Positions 1 to 9,009 of a stretch of DNA of 64,000 bases are shown piece after piece. This DNA comes from a virus: positions 1 through 64,000 of IMG/VR virus record IMGVR_UViG_3300047552_000255, one strand, 5' to 3'. Positions within the stretch are counted from its first letter, which is position 1, and every line of letters starts with the position of its first letter. A model generated the notes under the pieces. The model was not told the DNA's origin, searched no databases, and saw only the letters and a list, made by a program, of their open reading frames with translations. A program made the translations under genes and the position numbers.

Positions 1-380
1 TTCCCCATCATCGGACAAAGAACGGTATTGCTTCCCGTGTAAGCCTGACACATGCCACAAGATATCTTTTGGAGAAGTGCTTCTTGGATGGAAGCCCGGA
101 ACCGTTCGCCGGGATGGACGGGCAGACTCTTGCCAGAGTACCGGCGCGCCTGAAGCTGGGATGGACGCCGCACGATCTGCGCCGCACGATGGCTACCCAC
201 ATGGCCGACATGGGCGTGATGCCGCACGTCATTGAGAAGTGCCTGAACCACAAGATGGCCGGGGTGATGGCCGTCTACAACCGGGCAGAGTACGCTGCGG
301 AGAAGAAGGCTGCGTGGCAGCTGTGGCAGCGCAAGCTGTTGCGACTGCGCAAAAAAGAAGCCCCCGGTGAAGGGGGCTAA
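1..380 (+). CDS. int: Tyrosine recombinase (phage integrase), C-terminal fragment cut by window edge
   Basis: The reading frame is open from base 3, so the gene starts outside the window. The visible part is the catalytic C-terminus of a site-specific tyrosine recombinase: the HxLR box reads PHDLRRTMATH, the second catalytic His lies in CLNHKM, and the nucleophile Tyr is in MAVYNRAEY. This arrangement and the trailing basic helix resemble P4-type integrases. It converges on the polyvalent protein gene, whose stop is at 429. It is a different gene from the complete integrase at 55209, so two recombinases flank or belong to this element. Whether it is the integrase of this phage, a neighbour prophage or an island cannot be told from the visible part. 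Confidence 0.9.
   Translation, partial: PHHRTKNGIASRVSLTHATRYLLEKCFLDGSPEPFAGMDGQTLARVPARLKLGWTPHDLRRTMATHMADMGVMPHVIEKCLNHKMAGVMAVYNRAEYAAEKKAAWQLWQRKLLRLRKKEAPGEGG
350..378 (-). terminator. Leftward rho-independent terminator embedded in the integrase 3' end
   Basis: Read on the minus strand, a perfect 7-bp stem (AGCCCCC / GGGGGCT, 359-378) with a six-base loop is followed by TCTTTTTTG. It sits about 50 bases past the stop of the minus-strand virion/polyvalent gene and overlaps the last codons and stop of the plus-strand integrase. It would end the long leftward late transcript. On the plus strand there is no U-tract after the stem. Confidence 0.7.
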
Positions 381-406
381 GTAGTCAGGTCAACTACAGG
401 GAGGTG

Positions 407-418
407 CTTACGCGTTAG
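407..418. promoter_or_regulatory. Copy of the CTAAC/GTTAG operator-like element
   Basis: CTTACGCGTTAG, one mismatch from the perfect palindrome CTAACGCGTTAG seen at 30238. It lies in the short gap between the convergent integrase and polyvalent protein genes. No -35/-10 pair is obvious here, so it may be a binding site without a promoter. Confidence 0.4.
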
Positions 419-428
419 CAAGTATACG

Positions 429-3400
429 TCATTGCGCGAATCTTGCAACTGGGTTGTAAATCCCGTCCTTCTTGTTGCCCATCTTCACGCCAGCCCCGGT
501 GCGGCCCTGTGCCGAATCCCGTACGTCCTTGCGCCACTGCGCTTCCTGCTTGCCGGTGATCGGGTTCTCCGGGTGATCGGCGTTGAACTTGTTGATCATC
601 TCGCGCACATCGCCCATGTCACCGGTGCGAACTGCTTCCTTGAACTGGTTGCCGATACTGCCGATGCGTGACTTGACCGCCGACTCGGTATTCTTCTTGG
701 CCGCAGTGCCTTCGTAGTAGTCGGACTCGCGCGTCGGGTTGAAGCCGAACGCCTTGGACACGACATCCGCACCATCCAGCCCGGTGCCGGTTGGGTTACC
801 CTTGCCGTCGGAGAATCCTTCCGTGGCGTAGCGCCCGGCCTTCATCAGGTCAGCAGCCACCTTGGGCAGCATCTTCTCTGCGCCCTTCTGGAACTCCCCT
901 TCCCCCATCATCTGGATGCCGTCGTACATGCGTGCGCTCAACCCGGCAGCGGGCCCCATCGCGGCCATCGTCACCTGACCGCCCATCTCGGCGCCGGTCT
1001 TCCCATCGAAGCGGCCCATCGGGAACGGAGACGCCACATCCCCCAGACCAATACGCTTGGACACATCCCAGCCCCACGCGGCGGGCAGGCCCTTGCGCAG
1101 AACATCTGCGGCCTTCTTGTCGCCGGTGACGTCGAACAGCCAGTTGGCGAACTGCGTCTCTGCGTCACCTTCTGGGTCATCGTCGTCAAGGAACGCGTTG
1201 GCCAGCGCGAACACTGCGGCAGCGAACGGCAATCCCGTCGCGCCAGCGGCCATACCGCTCGTCAGGGACAGATACGCCAGCGTGTACGCTGCCTCCTTGC
1301 GCTGCGCCGGGTCGGCCAGTTTGCGGATGTTGCTGCCCAGCGCGTACAGCATGCCCTGCTGGAACTTGCGGAACTGGAACACCAGCTTGGCCATCGGGAC
1401 GCCGCCGCCTTCGCGCATGAACCGGGCAGTGCCCTCTTGGGAGTAGTCGAACTGCGAGTTCAGCGTGGTGTCGTAGGCGTACTGGAGCGCCTTTTCGTAG
1501 TCCATACCGGACTGCTTGGCCAAGCGGAACGCTGCCAGCGCAGTTGACGTACGGTTCACCAGCTCGACCTGTTGATTTCCCCAGCCCATCCAGCGGTTGA
1601 ACTGCGCCAAGCCACGGCTCTTGCCGTCGGCGAACATGTTGAGTTCGTGCTGCAGACCTTCGTCCACAATGCCGCGCTCCATCAGCTTACGCAGGGCGGT
1701 ACGTTCTTCCTTGTCGGTCAACGAGTTCTCGCTGATGCCAGACCACCAATCAATCTTCCCCTCTTTCAGGCGCGCGTCCTTCATGATCTTGGTGGCGTCT
1801 GCGTACGCCCGGCCCAGTTCACGGGTGGACTTCATCATGCCGAACCGGCCCGCCATCATCGGCACCGACACCAGCCAAGGCTGCGTGGCGTTCAGAACCC
1901 AGTTCGAGGGCGACATGCCCATGTGGTACACCCACGACGCGGATGCGATGAAGTCTTGGACTGGCGTCTCCTTGAACTGCATGTCCAGCGCCATGCGCTT
2001 CTCCATCTCGCGGTGGACGTGCTGCAGGTCGATGTTGCCCTTGGCTTCGCGCTTCATCTGGAACAGCGTATCTGCCATCTCTGCGCCGTGCTTGAGGCGC
2101 GACTGGTAGAAGGACCCGGATTGGCCCGCCGACGCGAAGGCCCGCAGCATATCTGGGTTGGCGCCTTCGATACCTTTACGGTGGGCTTCGCGGCGCAGCG
2201 CGTGCATCTCAGGCAGCGAGCGCAGGTACACGTTGGCCAGCCCGTCATTCACTGCCCGTGCCGAATCTTCATCCAGCGTAGCGGACACCATGTGCCCCAG
2301 CTCGGCCACGATCTTGGCAGAGTCACGGCTGACGCCATCAAGGTACTGGTCGGTCATGTCTTCGCGCGGCGTCAGACCCTTGCTTGCCATGTCGCGCTTT
2401 GCGGCGTTCAGCTGCCCACGAGTCTCATGCGCCGACACTGCGTAGTGCTTGGGGTCCTTCTTCATCTTCTCCAGCTGGGCCTCCAGCTTGTGGCGCTCAT
2501 CGCCGACAGCGGCCTTCACCTTCTCCTTCATGTCCACCAGCTCTTGAGATTCACCGATAGCCAGATAGGTGCCGAAGCGCATCAGTGGGAAGTACGGGCC
2601 CTTCAGGGTGTCCAGCTGCTTCTTGTACGCTGCCTTGGCGTCGGCTTTGTCCTTCTCGATGCTGGTCACAGCGTCGGTGTCGCCCTTGGCTTTGGCGTCA
2701 GCCAGCCGCCCGCTGAAGGTGTAGTCCACCAGCGAGTAGTAGGATTTCTCCCGGTCGCCCCACTGCTCCTTCAGGGCGTTCTTGGCATCCTGATATACCT
2801 TCTGCGCATTCGGCCCGAGGGCGTTGTACTGCGCTGCAAGCGCTGCGTGTTTGGCTTGGGCCCCGGCGTCAAGATGCTTGTTGTCTGGGTGCGTGAACGA
2901 CAGGTCGGGGTGCATCTGGTCGAGTGTGGCGCGCAGCATCAGCTTGTTCAGGCGGTCCTTGACCCCAGCCTCCAGCTTGTCCCACTCAACAGAGATGTGG
3001 TGGAACTTCATACCCGCGCGCGTGCGCTCCTGTGTCATCACCTGCTGCAGCCCAACGTACTGCTTCAACGGCTTCAACTTCCCGCCGAACTGCTCAACAA
3101 GCTGGTAGTTTGACAGGAAGGCCGGGGCGAACTTCTTGAACACGTCGGTGACGGTGGCCCAGTTATCCTTGGTCTTGTCGGACAGCATGGCGCGGATGCG
3201 GTCGATGTCGTCAACCTGCTGCTTGAGGGCGGCGTCAACTTGCGGCTGCGCCGCCTTGGAGAACTGCACCTTTTCGACGTGGATGTTCTCCGGGTTGCGC
3301 ATCACCTGCTCCACGTTCTTGTCGGAGTAGATGACGTAGTTCTGCGCGGTCCCATCGTTATATGCGCTGCCCACGATACCGGCGCCATTCAGAAGCTGTG

Positions 3401-4589
3401 ACGTTGCCTTGTACTTCGTGCGGAACTCCGCCGCGTCGTCGGACCCGGCCAGCAGCGACGCCACCTTCTGGTAGAACTCTTCCCCGTCCATCGCGCGAAT
3501 GTCCAATGGCCCGTCGTTCATCTCTTCCAGTTTGGGCATCAGCTTGGCGACAGCATCCTGCACCACCTTGCTCTGTTGCGCCATCGGCGTCTCCAAGTCA
3601 AGCAGGTCTTCCTTGTTTGCGTTGTACGCTGTGGCGACTACGTCACCCTTGCCCTTGGTGTACTTCTTGGCCTTGAACTCTGCCTCGGTCAGGTAGTGCC
3701 CCCAGCCGCGCAAGCTGCTGTTCAACTCCTTTACCTTAGAGTCAGAGAAAGCATCGAACACCTTGTCGGTGCCGTGGTACGTATCGCGGATCGTGTAGTT
3801 GGCGGCGCCGTACGCCAGATCGACCAAGTCCTGTGCAGTCAGGCGCTCGGGCTCGATGCCCATCTTGATCAGCACTTTCTTGAACGCGCCCCACAGGTTA
3901 GCGAACCACTCGGACAGTCCGTTCGACAGCGCCTTGGGCTTCATCCATGCGTCGGCAGCTTCTTCAACGAAGTACGCCATCAGCTCGGTGTCCTGCTGTG
4001 ACTTCTCGGTATTGGCAGCGGCCACGCGCACCAGCGCCTTGCGGGCCAGAGTAGCTTCCTTGCTGTTGCCGGGCATAGCTGCCCACGCGCGAACCTGATT
4101 CACAAGTTTCTGGAATGACGCTGTGTCAAGGATGCGCTGGAACCCAAGGTGGGCCCCGACTTCATGCAGGAACACACCGCGCTCTTTGCCCTTGCGGATG
4201 CGATCGGCGATCAGAACGGCCTTGCCGTCGCGGGTCCACGCCACAGCGTCTTGGTCTTCGGCGATCTCTGCGTCGATGCCGTCAAGGTCGAACTCACTGT
4301 CCACGATGATGACGCGGCTGCCCAGAGACTTGGCGTTCATGAACCCCAGCAGCGCCTCTTTCAGGGATTCTTCTGTGTGCACGTCCGTGGCGTCGAACAT
4401 CGCTTCCTTGACGTTGGCCAGCAGTTCTTCCTTCTGCGCCAGCAGGTCCTGTGTTGCTGACAGGTAATCACCTGCAATGTCACCGGTGGAATACTGATCC
4501 GCCAGAGCTTCGATCTGCTTGATCTCGGTCGGAGTGATGCCCATCGCTGCTGAGAAGCAGGCTTTTGTTTTGCCGTTAGACCGTGCCAT
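429..4589 (-). CDS. Large polyvalent protein: zincin-like peptidase, ADP-ribosyltransferase-like and LPD38-like regions
   Basis: A 1386-residue multidomain protein at the distal end of the late operon. Around residues 140-150 the sequence GVFLHEVGAHLG is a zincin-type HExxH motif. Around 268-440 lies an ART-like domain that opens with YHGT and WGHYLTE and closes with a QNYVIYSDKNV strand. The long helical middle is followed by a C-terminal module (about 1000-1386) with a QFRKFQ segment and hydrophobic helices, resembling the LPD38-type tail of polyvalent phage proteins. Such proteins are thought to be injected with the DNA and to act early on host defences; that role here is inference. The C-terminal third is paralogous to the partial protein at 62994. 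Start overlaps the upstream gene by 14 bases. Confidence 0.75.
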   Translation of the reverse strand: MARSNGKTKACFSAAMGITPTEIKQIEALADQYSTGDIAGDYLSATQDLLAQKEELLANVKEAMFDATDVHTEESLKEALLGFMNAKSLGSRVIIVDSEFDLDGIDAEIAEDQDAVAWTRDGKAVLIADRIRKGKERGVFLHEVGAHLGFQRILDTASFQKLVNQVRAWAAMPGNSKEATLARKALVRVAAANTEKSQQDTELMAYFVEEAADAWMKPKALSNGLSEWFANLWGAFKKVLIKMGIEPERLTAQDLVDLAYGAANYTIRDTYHGTDKVFDAFSDSKVKELNSSLRGWGHYLTEAEFKAKKYTKGKGDVVATAYNANKEDLLDLETPMAQQSKVVQDAVAKLMPKLEEMNDGPLDIRAMDGEEFYQKVASLLAGSDDAAEFRTKYKATSQLLNGAGIVGSAYNDGTAQNYVIYSDKNVEQVMRNPENIHVEKVQFSKAAQPQVDAALKQQVDDIDRIRAMLSDKTKDNWATVTDVFKKFAPAFLSNYQLVEQFGGKLKPLKQYVGLQQVMTQERTRAGMKFHHISVEWDKLEAGVKDRLNKLMLRATLDQMHPDLSFTHPDNKHLDAGAQAKHAALAAQYNALGPNAQKVYQDAKNALKEQWGDREKSYYSLVDYTFSGRLADAKAKGDTDAVTSIEKDKADAKAAYKKQLDTLKGPYFPLMRFGTYLAIGESQELVDMKEKVKAAVGDERHKLEAQLEKMKKDPKHYAVSAHETRGQLNAAKRDMASKGLTPREDMTDQYLDGVSRDSAKIVAELGHMVSATLDEDSARAVNDGLANVYLRSLPEMHALRREAHRKGIEGANPDMLRAFASAGQSGSFYQSRLKHGAEMADTLFQMKREAKGNIDLQHVHREMEKRMALDMQFKETPVQDFIASASWVYHMGMSPSNWVLNATQPWLVSVPMMAGRFGMMKSTRELGRAYADATKIMKDARLKEGKIDWWSGISENSLTDKEERTALRKLMERGIVDEGLQHELNMFADGKSRGLAQFNRWMGWGNQQVELVNRTSTALAAFRLAKQSGMDYEKALQYAYDTTLNSQFDYSQEGTARFMREGGGVPMAKLVFQFRKFQQGMLYALGSNIRKLADPAQRKEAAYTLAYLSLTSGMAAGATGLPFAAAVFALANAFLDDDDPEGDAETQFANWLFDVTGDKKAADVLRKGLPAAWGWDVSKRIGLGDVASPFPMGRFDGKTGAEMGGQVTMAAMGPAAGLSARMYDGIQMMGEGEFQKGAEKMLPKVAADLMKAGRYATEGFSDGKGNPTGTGLDGADVVSKAFGFNPTRESDYYEGTAAKKNTESAVKSRIGSIGNQFKEAVRTGDMGDVREMINKFNADHPENPITGKQEAQWRKDVRDSAQGRTGAGVKMGNKKDGIYNPVARFAQ

Positions 4590-4857
4590 CGAGTATCTCC
4601 ATCTGGACGAGTGCGGTGATGAACTCAGTTGCTAACATGTCATCACGTTTGATGCGTAATTGTCGCTGATATTCCCGATTCATCCTATCCACGTAGCCCT
4701 TCATATCGGGGGCGGATGATCGGTGCTTCTTGGCAGCGCCAGAGGGCGGCTGCTCTTCTTTCTTCAGTTCGTCCAGCAGACCTTGGACGGCAAGCTGGAT
4801 CGGCGAGAGCGGGAACCCCGCGCCCTGTAACGCTATGCGGAGTGCATCAAGGCTCAC
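4576..4857 (-). CDS. Small hypothetical late protein
   Basis: 93 residues, charged, with no recognised domain. It sits between the repeat-rich tail protein (4-base ATGA overlap upstream) and the polyvalent protein (14-base overlap downstream), so all three are probably translationally coupled. The C-terminal half is rich in Arg/Lys/Asp and predicted helical. A chaperone or co-packaged partner of the polyvalent protein is possible, but nothing in the sequence proves it. Confidence 0.7.
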   Translation of the reverse strand: MSLDALRIALQGAGFPLSPIQLAVQGLLDELKKEEQPPSGAAKKHRSSAPDMKGYVDRMNREYQRQLRIKRDDMLATEFITALVQMEILDGTV

Positions 4858-5945
4858 GATGTCACCGTCGTTGTTGTACCGTCGCTGCTGATAGTCTGGT
4901 GCACCGAGCCTGCGTCGCGCGATGTGGCGGTCACTACCAGAGGCGAGGTCAGTCCGTGCACTGCGGCCAGCGCGTCGATCCAGTCGTCAATGCTGCCAGA
5001 GAGGATGTCGCTGGAGACGGTAGTTACCGTTACCGGCCCGGTGCCAGAGATGGTCTGCACCACGTTACCCGCCGCACGCTGTGTCGCCGAGACAGTCAGG
5101 GGGTTGCCCGGAACCAGCCCGTGCAGCAGCGCGATCTCGTAGATCAGGTTCGCCCGTGCTTGGCTGATAGTGATCGTGCCGCCAGTGCCCGACGCGGAGC
5201 CAGAGATTGCAGCCAGCGTGACGCCGGGTAGCGAGCCAGTCGCCAGAGCGGAGCCGGTGGCCGAGCCAGACGGAGGTGTGAGCGTGACGCCGGGGATTGA
5301 TACCGTAACCGCACCGGAGCCAGACCCTGTACCAGACGGAGTGGTGAGTGTTACACCGGGGATGGAGCCGATGGCCGACGCGGTGCCCGAGGCTGCGCCT
5401 GACGGAGTGGTGAGCGTGACCCCGGCAATGGAGCCAGTGGCGAAGCCATCCGCGCCGCCAGAGGTCCCGCTGGCCGTACCAGTAACTGCCGTGAGGGTTA
5501 CACCGGGGATGGTGACTGTACCGAGAGCCGTGCCCGTGGCCGAGCCCGATGGCGTGGTGAGCGTGACACCAGCGATGGTGCCTGTGCCCCGTGCAGTTCC
5601 AGATGCAGCGCCAGCAGGGGTGGTAAGCGTGACGCCGGGGATCGACCCGGTGCCCAGTGCCGTGCCAGACGCTGCACCGGATGGTGTGGTGAGAGTGACC
5701 CCAGCGATGGAGCCAGTCGCGTTGCCGTCAACCCCGCCAGATGTGCCCGTCGCAGAACCAGTGATCGCGGTGAGGGTTACGCCAGCGAGCGACCCGCCAC
5801 CAAGCGCAGTGCCCGAGGCCGCGCCTGTGGGCGCGGCGAGGGTTACACCAGCAAGGGAGCCACTGGCGTTGCCGTCTACGCTGCCGCCTGCGTCAATCTG
5901 GAACGCATCTTCTTGCCACGCTCCTGATTGAAAGGCCGTGGTCAT
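4854..5945 (-). CDS. Repeat-rich tail/fibre protein
   Basis: 363 residues. After a short N-terminus the protein is made of about a dozen repeats of roughly 17 residues with the pattern GVTLTxPxGxASGTA, interrupted by SGGxDG blocks; this low-complexity Gly/Thr/Ser design fits a beta-rich fibre shaft. The last 110 residues contain two copies of a different unit (xxALLHGLxxxxPLxVxATxRxAGxVxQTI), also seen in phage virion proteins. It lies in the distal tail gene group. The repeats make slippage and length variation between relatives likely. Function as a fibre or baseplate decoration is inferred. Confidence 0.7.
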   Translation of the reverse strand: MTTAFQSGAWQEDAFQIDAGGSVDGNASGSLAGVTLAAPTGAASGTALGGGSLAGVTLTAITGSATGTSGGVDGNATGSIAGVTLTTPSGAASGTALGTGSIPGVTLTTPAGAASGTARGTGTIAGVTLTTPSGSATGTALGTVTIPGVTLTAVTGTASGTSGGADGFATGSIAGVTLTTPSGAASGTASAIGSIPGVTLTTPSGTGSGSGAVTVSIPGVTLTPPSGSATGSALATGSLPGVTLAAISGSASGTGGTITISQARANLIYEIALLHGLVPGNPLTVSATQRAAGNVVQTISGTGPVTVTTVSSDILSGSIDDWIDALAAVHGLTSPLVVTATSRDAGSVHQTISSDGTTTTVTS

Positions 5946-5947
5946 TC

Positions 5948-6484
5948 CTACCTCTTGGTGAGCGTGACCTGAATGTCAGTCACGGCGTTGTGGTAGTGCT
6001 TCACCGCAAACTGTTGGGCCTCTTGCGCGCGCGGAATCCAGTCGCCGTCCAGAGCGAAGCCGTAGCCGAAGTCGAAGTCGCACTTCATGTCGTACAGGCC
6101 GTGCGTGAGCTTGTTGTCGGTGCGCCACTTCTTGTTGAAGTACAGGAACGACTCCGCGCAGACCGGTGGCCATGCGTGGGTGAAATCCTGAATGGCGCGG
6201 TTGTGTCCAGCGTATGGCACCAGAATCGTGGCGGTCGCGCCCTTCTTCAGAATGCGGTGCAGTTCGTCCATGAACTTGGGGCGGTCGAGGCCGGGGATGT
6301 GCTCGAAGTAGTGCGAGCAGCGCACCTCGTCCACCGAGTTGTCCTTGAACGGCCAAGGGAACTTCTGCAAGTCCACCACCTTGTCCACGCTGGGTGTCTT
6401 CCACTTGTCCACGCCAATGAAGCCATCGGCTTTGTTGTCGCCGCAGGCCAGATCAAGTTTCACGGGTTTTGCTTTTGTTGCCAT
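5948..6484 (-). CDS. Class I SAM-dependent methyltransferase
   Basis: 178 residues from the ATG at 6484. Motif I reads LDLACGDNK, followed by an acidic strand end (IGVDKW) and SVDEVRCSHYFEHIP, the typical post-motif of Methyltransf_11-type enzymes, and then LKKGATATILVPY. The start was placed at 6484 because it follows the glycosyltransferase stop with a one-base gap; a TTG at 6511 would extend it by nine residues into the upstream gene. It is paired with a glycosyltransferase, so a sugar or cell-surface/virion glycan is a plausible substrate; this is inference from context. Confidence 0.8.
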   Translation of the reverse strand: MATKAKPVKLDLACGDNKADGFIGVDKWKTPSVDKVVDLQKFPWPFKDNSVDEVRCSHYFEHIPGLDRPKFMDELHRILKKGATATILVPYAGHNRAIQDFTHAWPPVCAESFLYFNKKWRTDNKLTHGLYDMKCDFDFGYGFALDGDWIPRAQEAQQFAVKHYHNAVTDIQVTLTKR

Positions 6485-6485
6485 A

Positions 6486-7220
6486 TCACCAAACCATGTC
6501 TGCGGGCCCAAACTTGCCCTCGTAATCGTAGTGGCCCACCTTCACCGAGCAGTCAATCGCTGCGCGGTAGCCGTGCTTGAATGCGTCGTTCCAAAAGAAA
6601 AGGTCCTGTGTCGCCACGCCTTCAGTGCTGCTGGCCGATGTCTTGAACCAAGGCTGGCGCAGCTTCTTGTCCTTGAACATCTCCATGCGCCACAGGTTGA
6701 AACCCATGCCTGTGCCGACGCACTCGACCAGCCCACCATTGGGATCAGGCGGCAGAGGCTTGAAGTTCATCGGCTCCTTGGGGTTGCCCCAGATTTGCGG
6801 CTGCCCGCCATAGCCCTTGGTGTAGTACAGGCCGCCGATGCAGGCGTACTCGGGGTGGGCTTCCATGCGCTCAAGCAGTCGCACATGGCCGTCAGGCGGA
6901 GGCATGTTGTCGTGCTCCATCGTCAGGATGTACTTGAACTTCGACAATTCCGGGTGCTCCAGAATCATCTTGATGGTGTTCGTGTACGCCTCTCCCACTT
7001 CCTGCCCCAGCGCCCACAGCGTCACGCGCTTCTGGTTGGGCGGAGAGAACAGGTTCATGAAGGACGCGGCCACCTTGGTGGGCATCATTCCAAGCGCCGG
7101 GATCACGACGATGGTGGACAGGTCTTTGTACGCAGCGGCCTGCTCCAGCCGCTTGACCGTCATGGCGATATCGCGGTTGTGGAACCCTGTGCCGTCGAAT
7201 TGAACGAGTTGTGGCTGCAT
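6486..7220 (-). CDS. GT-A-like glycosyltransferase
   Basis: About 244 residues from the ATG at 7220, which overlaps the stop of the small upstream gene as TGATG. The protein has a Rossmann-like N-terminal half (TIVVIPALG) and an acidic metal-binding-like stretch ILTMEHDNMPPPDG that looks like a GT-A DxD equivalent. The latter part includes ACIGGLYYTKG and VGTGMGFNLWRM. Similar predicted glycosyltransferases occur in tailed phage late regions. A longer start at 7274 is possible but would cover the 50-residue gene. Together with the methyltransferase downstream it may modify a virion or cell-surface glycan (inference). Confidence 0.75.
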   Translation of the reverse strand: MQPQLVQFDGTGFHNRDIAMTVKRLEQAAAYKDLSTIVVIPALGMMPTKVAASFMNLFSPPNQKRVTLWALGQEVGEAYTNTIKMILEHPELSKFKYILTMEHDNMPPPDGHVRLLERMEAHPEYACIGGLYYTKGYGGQPQIWGNPKEPMNFKPLPPDPNGGLVECVGTGMGFNLWRMEMFKDKKLRQPWFKTSASSTEGVATQDLFFWNDAFKHGYRAAIDCSVKVGHYDYEGKFGPADMVW

Positions 7221-7372
7221 CAGTCTGTGTGGTTTGGCACTTCTGTCCAAGGTGTCCACATTCCCTTGAAGCATTGGCGGTACTGGAGGATCATCTTCAC
7301 GCGCACGCGCCCACGGTGGGGCACTTCCACTTCGGTCAGCCTGAACTCAATCAGTCCGTCGCGGGTTTCCAT
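7220..7372 (-). CDS. 50-residue late protein
   Basis: A short ORF starting METRDGLIEFRL and ending at the TGATG overlap with the glycosyltransferase. Its ATG directly abuts the TAA of the upstream gene. The packing on both sides with no spare base, together with G/C-ending codons, argues that it is real. The protein alternates hydrophobic and charged residues like a small beta protein. Function unknown. Confidence 0.65.
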   Translation of the reverse strand: METRDGLIEFRLTEVEVPHRGRVRVKMILQYRQCFKGMWTPWTEVPNHTD

Positions 7373-7624
7373 TTAGCAGACCCACTCGATGTCGGAGGCA
7401 ATCAGCACCAGTGGGATGCCCATAGCTGCGATCTGTGCGTTCACGGACGGCACAAGTTGCTCCTGCACCTGCTGGCGGGCAGAGGTTGCAAGGTTCTGGC
7501 TGATGGGCGGGCACACCACAGACATGGTGATATCTTGTCCAGACTCACTGTCGAGCAAATGCCCCAACACTTCAAATACGCCACCAGTGCCGCCGGCAAT
7601 GCCCGTGATGAAATACCGTGCCAT
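7373..7624 (-). CDS. Hypothetical late protein (83 aa)
   Basis: An AAGGAG ribosome-binding site lies six bases before the ATG. The N-terminus FITGIAGGTGGVFEVLGHLL looks nucleotide-binding-like, but no full motif is present. The C-terminus is predicted to be strand/helix/strand (PLVLIASDIEWV). It belongs to the tail-gene group between a fibre-like protein and the glycosyltransferase set. No function assigned. Confidence 0.65.
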   Translation of the reverse strand: MARYFITGIAGGTGGVFEVLGHLLDSESGQDITMSVVCPPISQNLATSARQQVQEQLVPSVNAQIAAMGIPLVLIASDIEWVC

Positions 7625-7633
7625 GTCTACTCC

Positions 7634-8566
7634 TTAAACTTCAAATTGGATGTACATGCGGTTCTGAGACACCGCGTTGGTCAAGCCGCTCATGGCGATG
7701 TTTGCAGGCAGGTTGCTCGACGTTGCCGAGTACACGCCCTGCGCGAAGTCGCCAACAAACGATGCGTTGCTCACCAGTGCAGTGGTGGCGTACAGCTTGC
7801 CGACTGACAAGTTGGTGTACTGCGAGAGTTCCTTCATCCCGATACGCAGCGGAGAAGTTCCGACCGTTGTGGCTGAACTCATGCGCATAGCAAGCGCGTA
7901 CTCTCCGCCCATAGTCAAGGTGGATGTGAACGGGAAGTAGAAGTGCTTGAAGCCAGACAGCGCGGACATGACCGCCGTCCCGCCAGAAGTTGTCGTGAAA
8001 CTCGCCGCACCTTGGCTGATGGTGTACCCCGCAGCGGTGTTGCTGTTGAAGCTCGCTTGCAGGTACAGGCGAGACGACGCCACCAATTCGTACCGCGTGT
8101 TGTTTGTCCCCGTGCCTCGGCTGTACAGCCCGTAGTCATAGGTGTGCGCCGCAACTTGCGAGTTGGTACTCGACACTGTTGATATTGACGCCCGGCGCTC
8201 AATGTTGTTGAAGCTGACGTTGCTCTGGCAGATGAACCGCTGCAAGTAGAGGGAGTTTTGGCCCATCGTGGAGAACGCCGTGTTCGCACCCAACGGGAAC
8301 AACTCCGCCCCACCCACCGTTGCAGCGCCGCCACCGCCACCCGCAGCACCGCTGAAGATGAGCTTGCTATTCGCAGTATCCGCACTCAGGGTGACGTTGT
8401 TGCCACCCTCGAAGATAACATCAGCGCCGCTGATCTGCGAACTGCCGAGCGTGTTGCCCGACAGGTTGTAGACCATCTGGTGGTTGCTATTCCAATCGCT
8501 TGGGCGAACGACGGACGTTGCCGTCCCGTCCGCAACCGTCTGCGAGTAGAAGTGCTTGATGGACAT
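7634..8566 (-). CDS. Tail fibre or spike-like structural protein
   Basis: 310 residues. The first 70 residues (KHFYSQTVADGTATSVVRPSDWNSNH) resemble the start of phage tail proteins that hold a short attachment module, followed by a Gly-rich hinge (about residues 90-100) and a Ser/Thr/Asn-rich beta-sandwich-like C-terminal domain. It follows the smaller virion protein gene directly, with a four-base gap. A receptor-binding or adhesin role is likely from composition and position. Confidence 0.65.
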   Translation of the reverse strand: MSIKHFYSQTVADGTATSVVRPSDWNSNHQMVYNLSGNTLGSSQISGADVIFEGGNNVTLSADTANSKLIFSGAAGGGGGAATVGGAELFPLGANTAFSTMGQNSLYLQRFICQSNVSFNNIERRASISTVSSTNSQVAAHTYDYGLYSRGTGTNNTRYELVASSRLYLQASFNSNTAAGYTISQGAASFTTTSGGTAVMSALSGFKHFYFPFTSTLTMGGEYALAMRMSSATTVGTSPLRIGMKELSQYTNLSVGKLYATTALVSNASFVGDFAQGVYSATSSNLPANIAMSGLTNAVSQNRMYIQFEV

Positions 8567-8570
8567 CGTC

Positions 8571-8999
8571 TTATCGAGTGATGTACAGCGGTGTGCTGTA
8601 GGTGATCGAGAAGTTGCCAGCCGTGCAGGTGATCGTGCCTGCGAAGTCCACGAACGAGATCAGGTAGTCCGTGCTGGACGTACCGCTGTTCTTGTAGATG
8701 ATCGCGCCCAGCGCCGAGAACGATGCTGTGGTCCACCCGTTGGTGATGTTGGTCAGCGTGATCGGCTGGCGGTTGTTTGTCGTGTCGATGGCGTCGAATG
8801 TGTACGCCTGCGCGATGCCGCCAGCGGTGTAGCCTGTGCCAGTAATCTCGTTGGTCACGTCAGCGCGGGAAACCCATGCGTCGATGTTCGCCTCCGACGG
8901 TACGCTGGACACCAGCAAAACCTTGAGTGTGTCGCTGCTGAAGTTGTGTCGTGCCTGCGCCAGATTGCGCGTGAGGTTGGTGAAGTTAACTGAAGCCAT
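8571..8999 (-). CDS. Virion structural protein (142 aa)
   Basis: A strong AAGGAG site six bases before the ATG. The sequence opens MASVNFTNLTRNLAQAR and has a Ser/Thr/Asn-rich beta pattern, with a WTTASFSALGAIIYKN strand near the middle. Similar short beta proteins are common between tail-fibre genes of tailed phages and are usually annotated as virion structural proteins. It may form a collar or fibre base. No catalytic motif. Confidence 0.7.
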   Translation of the reverse strand: MASVNFTNLTRNLAQARHNFSSDTLKVLLVSSVPSEANIDAWVSRADVTNEITGTGYTAGGIAQAYTFDAIDTTNNRQPITLTNITNGWTTASFSALGAIIYKNSGTSSTDYLISFVDFAGTITCTAGNFSITYSTPLYITR

Positions 9000-9009
9000 T
9001 GGTTACTCC

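Noticed and set aside
1572-3113. 513-codon plus-strand ORF opposite the polyvalent gene
   Set aside because: Antisense shadow of a G/C-rich gene; composition (His/Val/Leu/Arg) and lack of a start site are typical of shadows. The same holds for 12803-14383, 27156-28982 and 40822-42132.
4854-5945. CRISPR-like repeats
   Set aside because: The periodic repeats encode a degenerate protein repeat in frame; there are no identical repeats with unique spacers.
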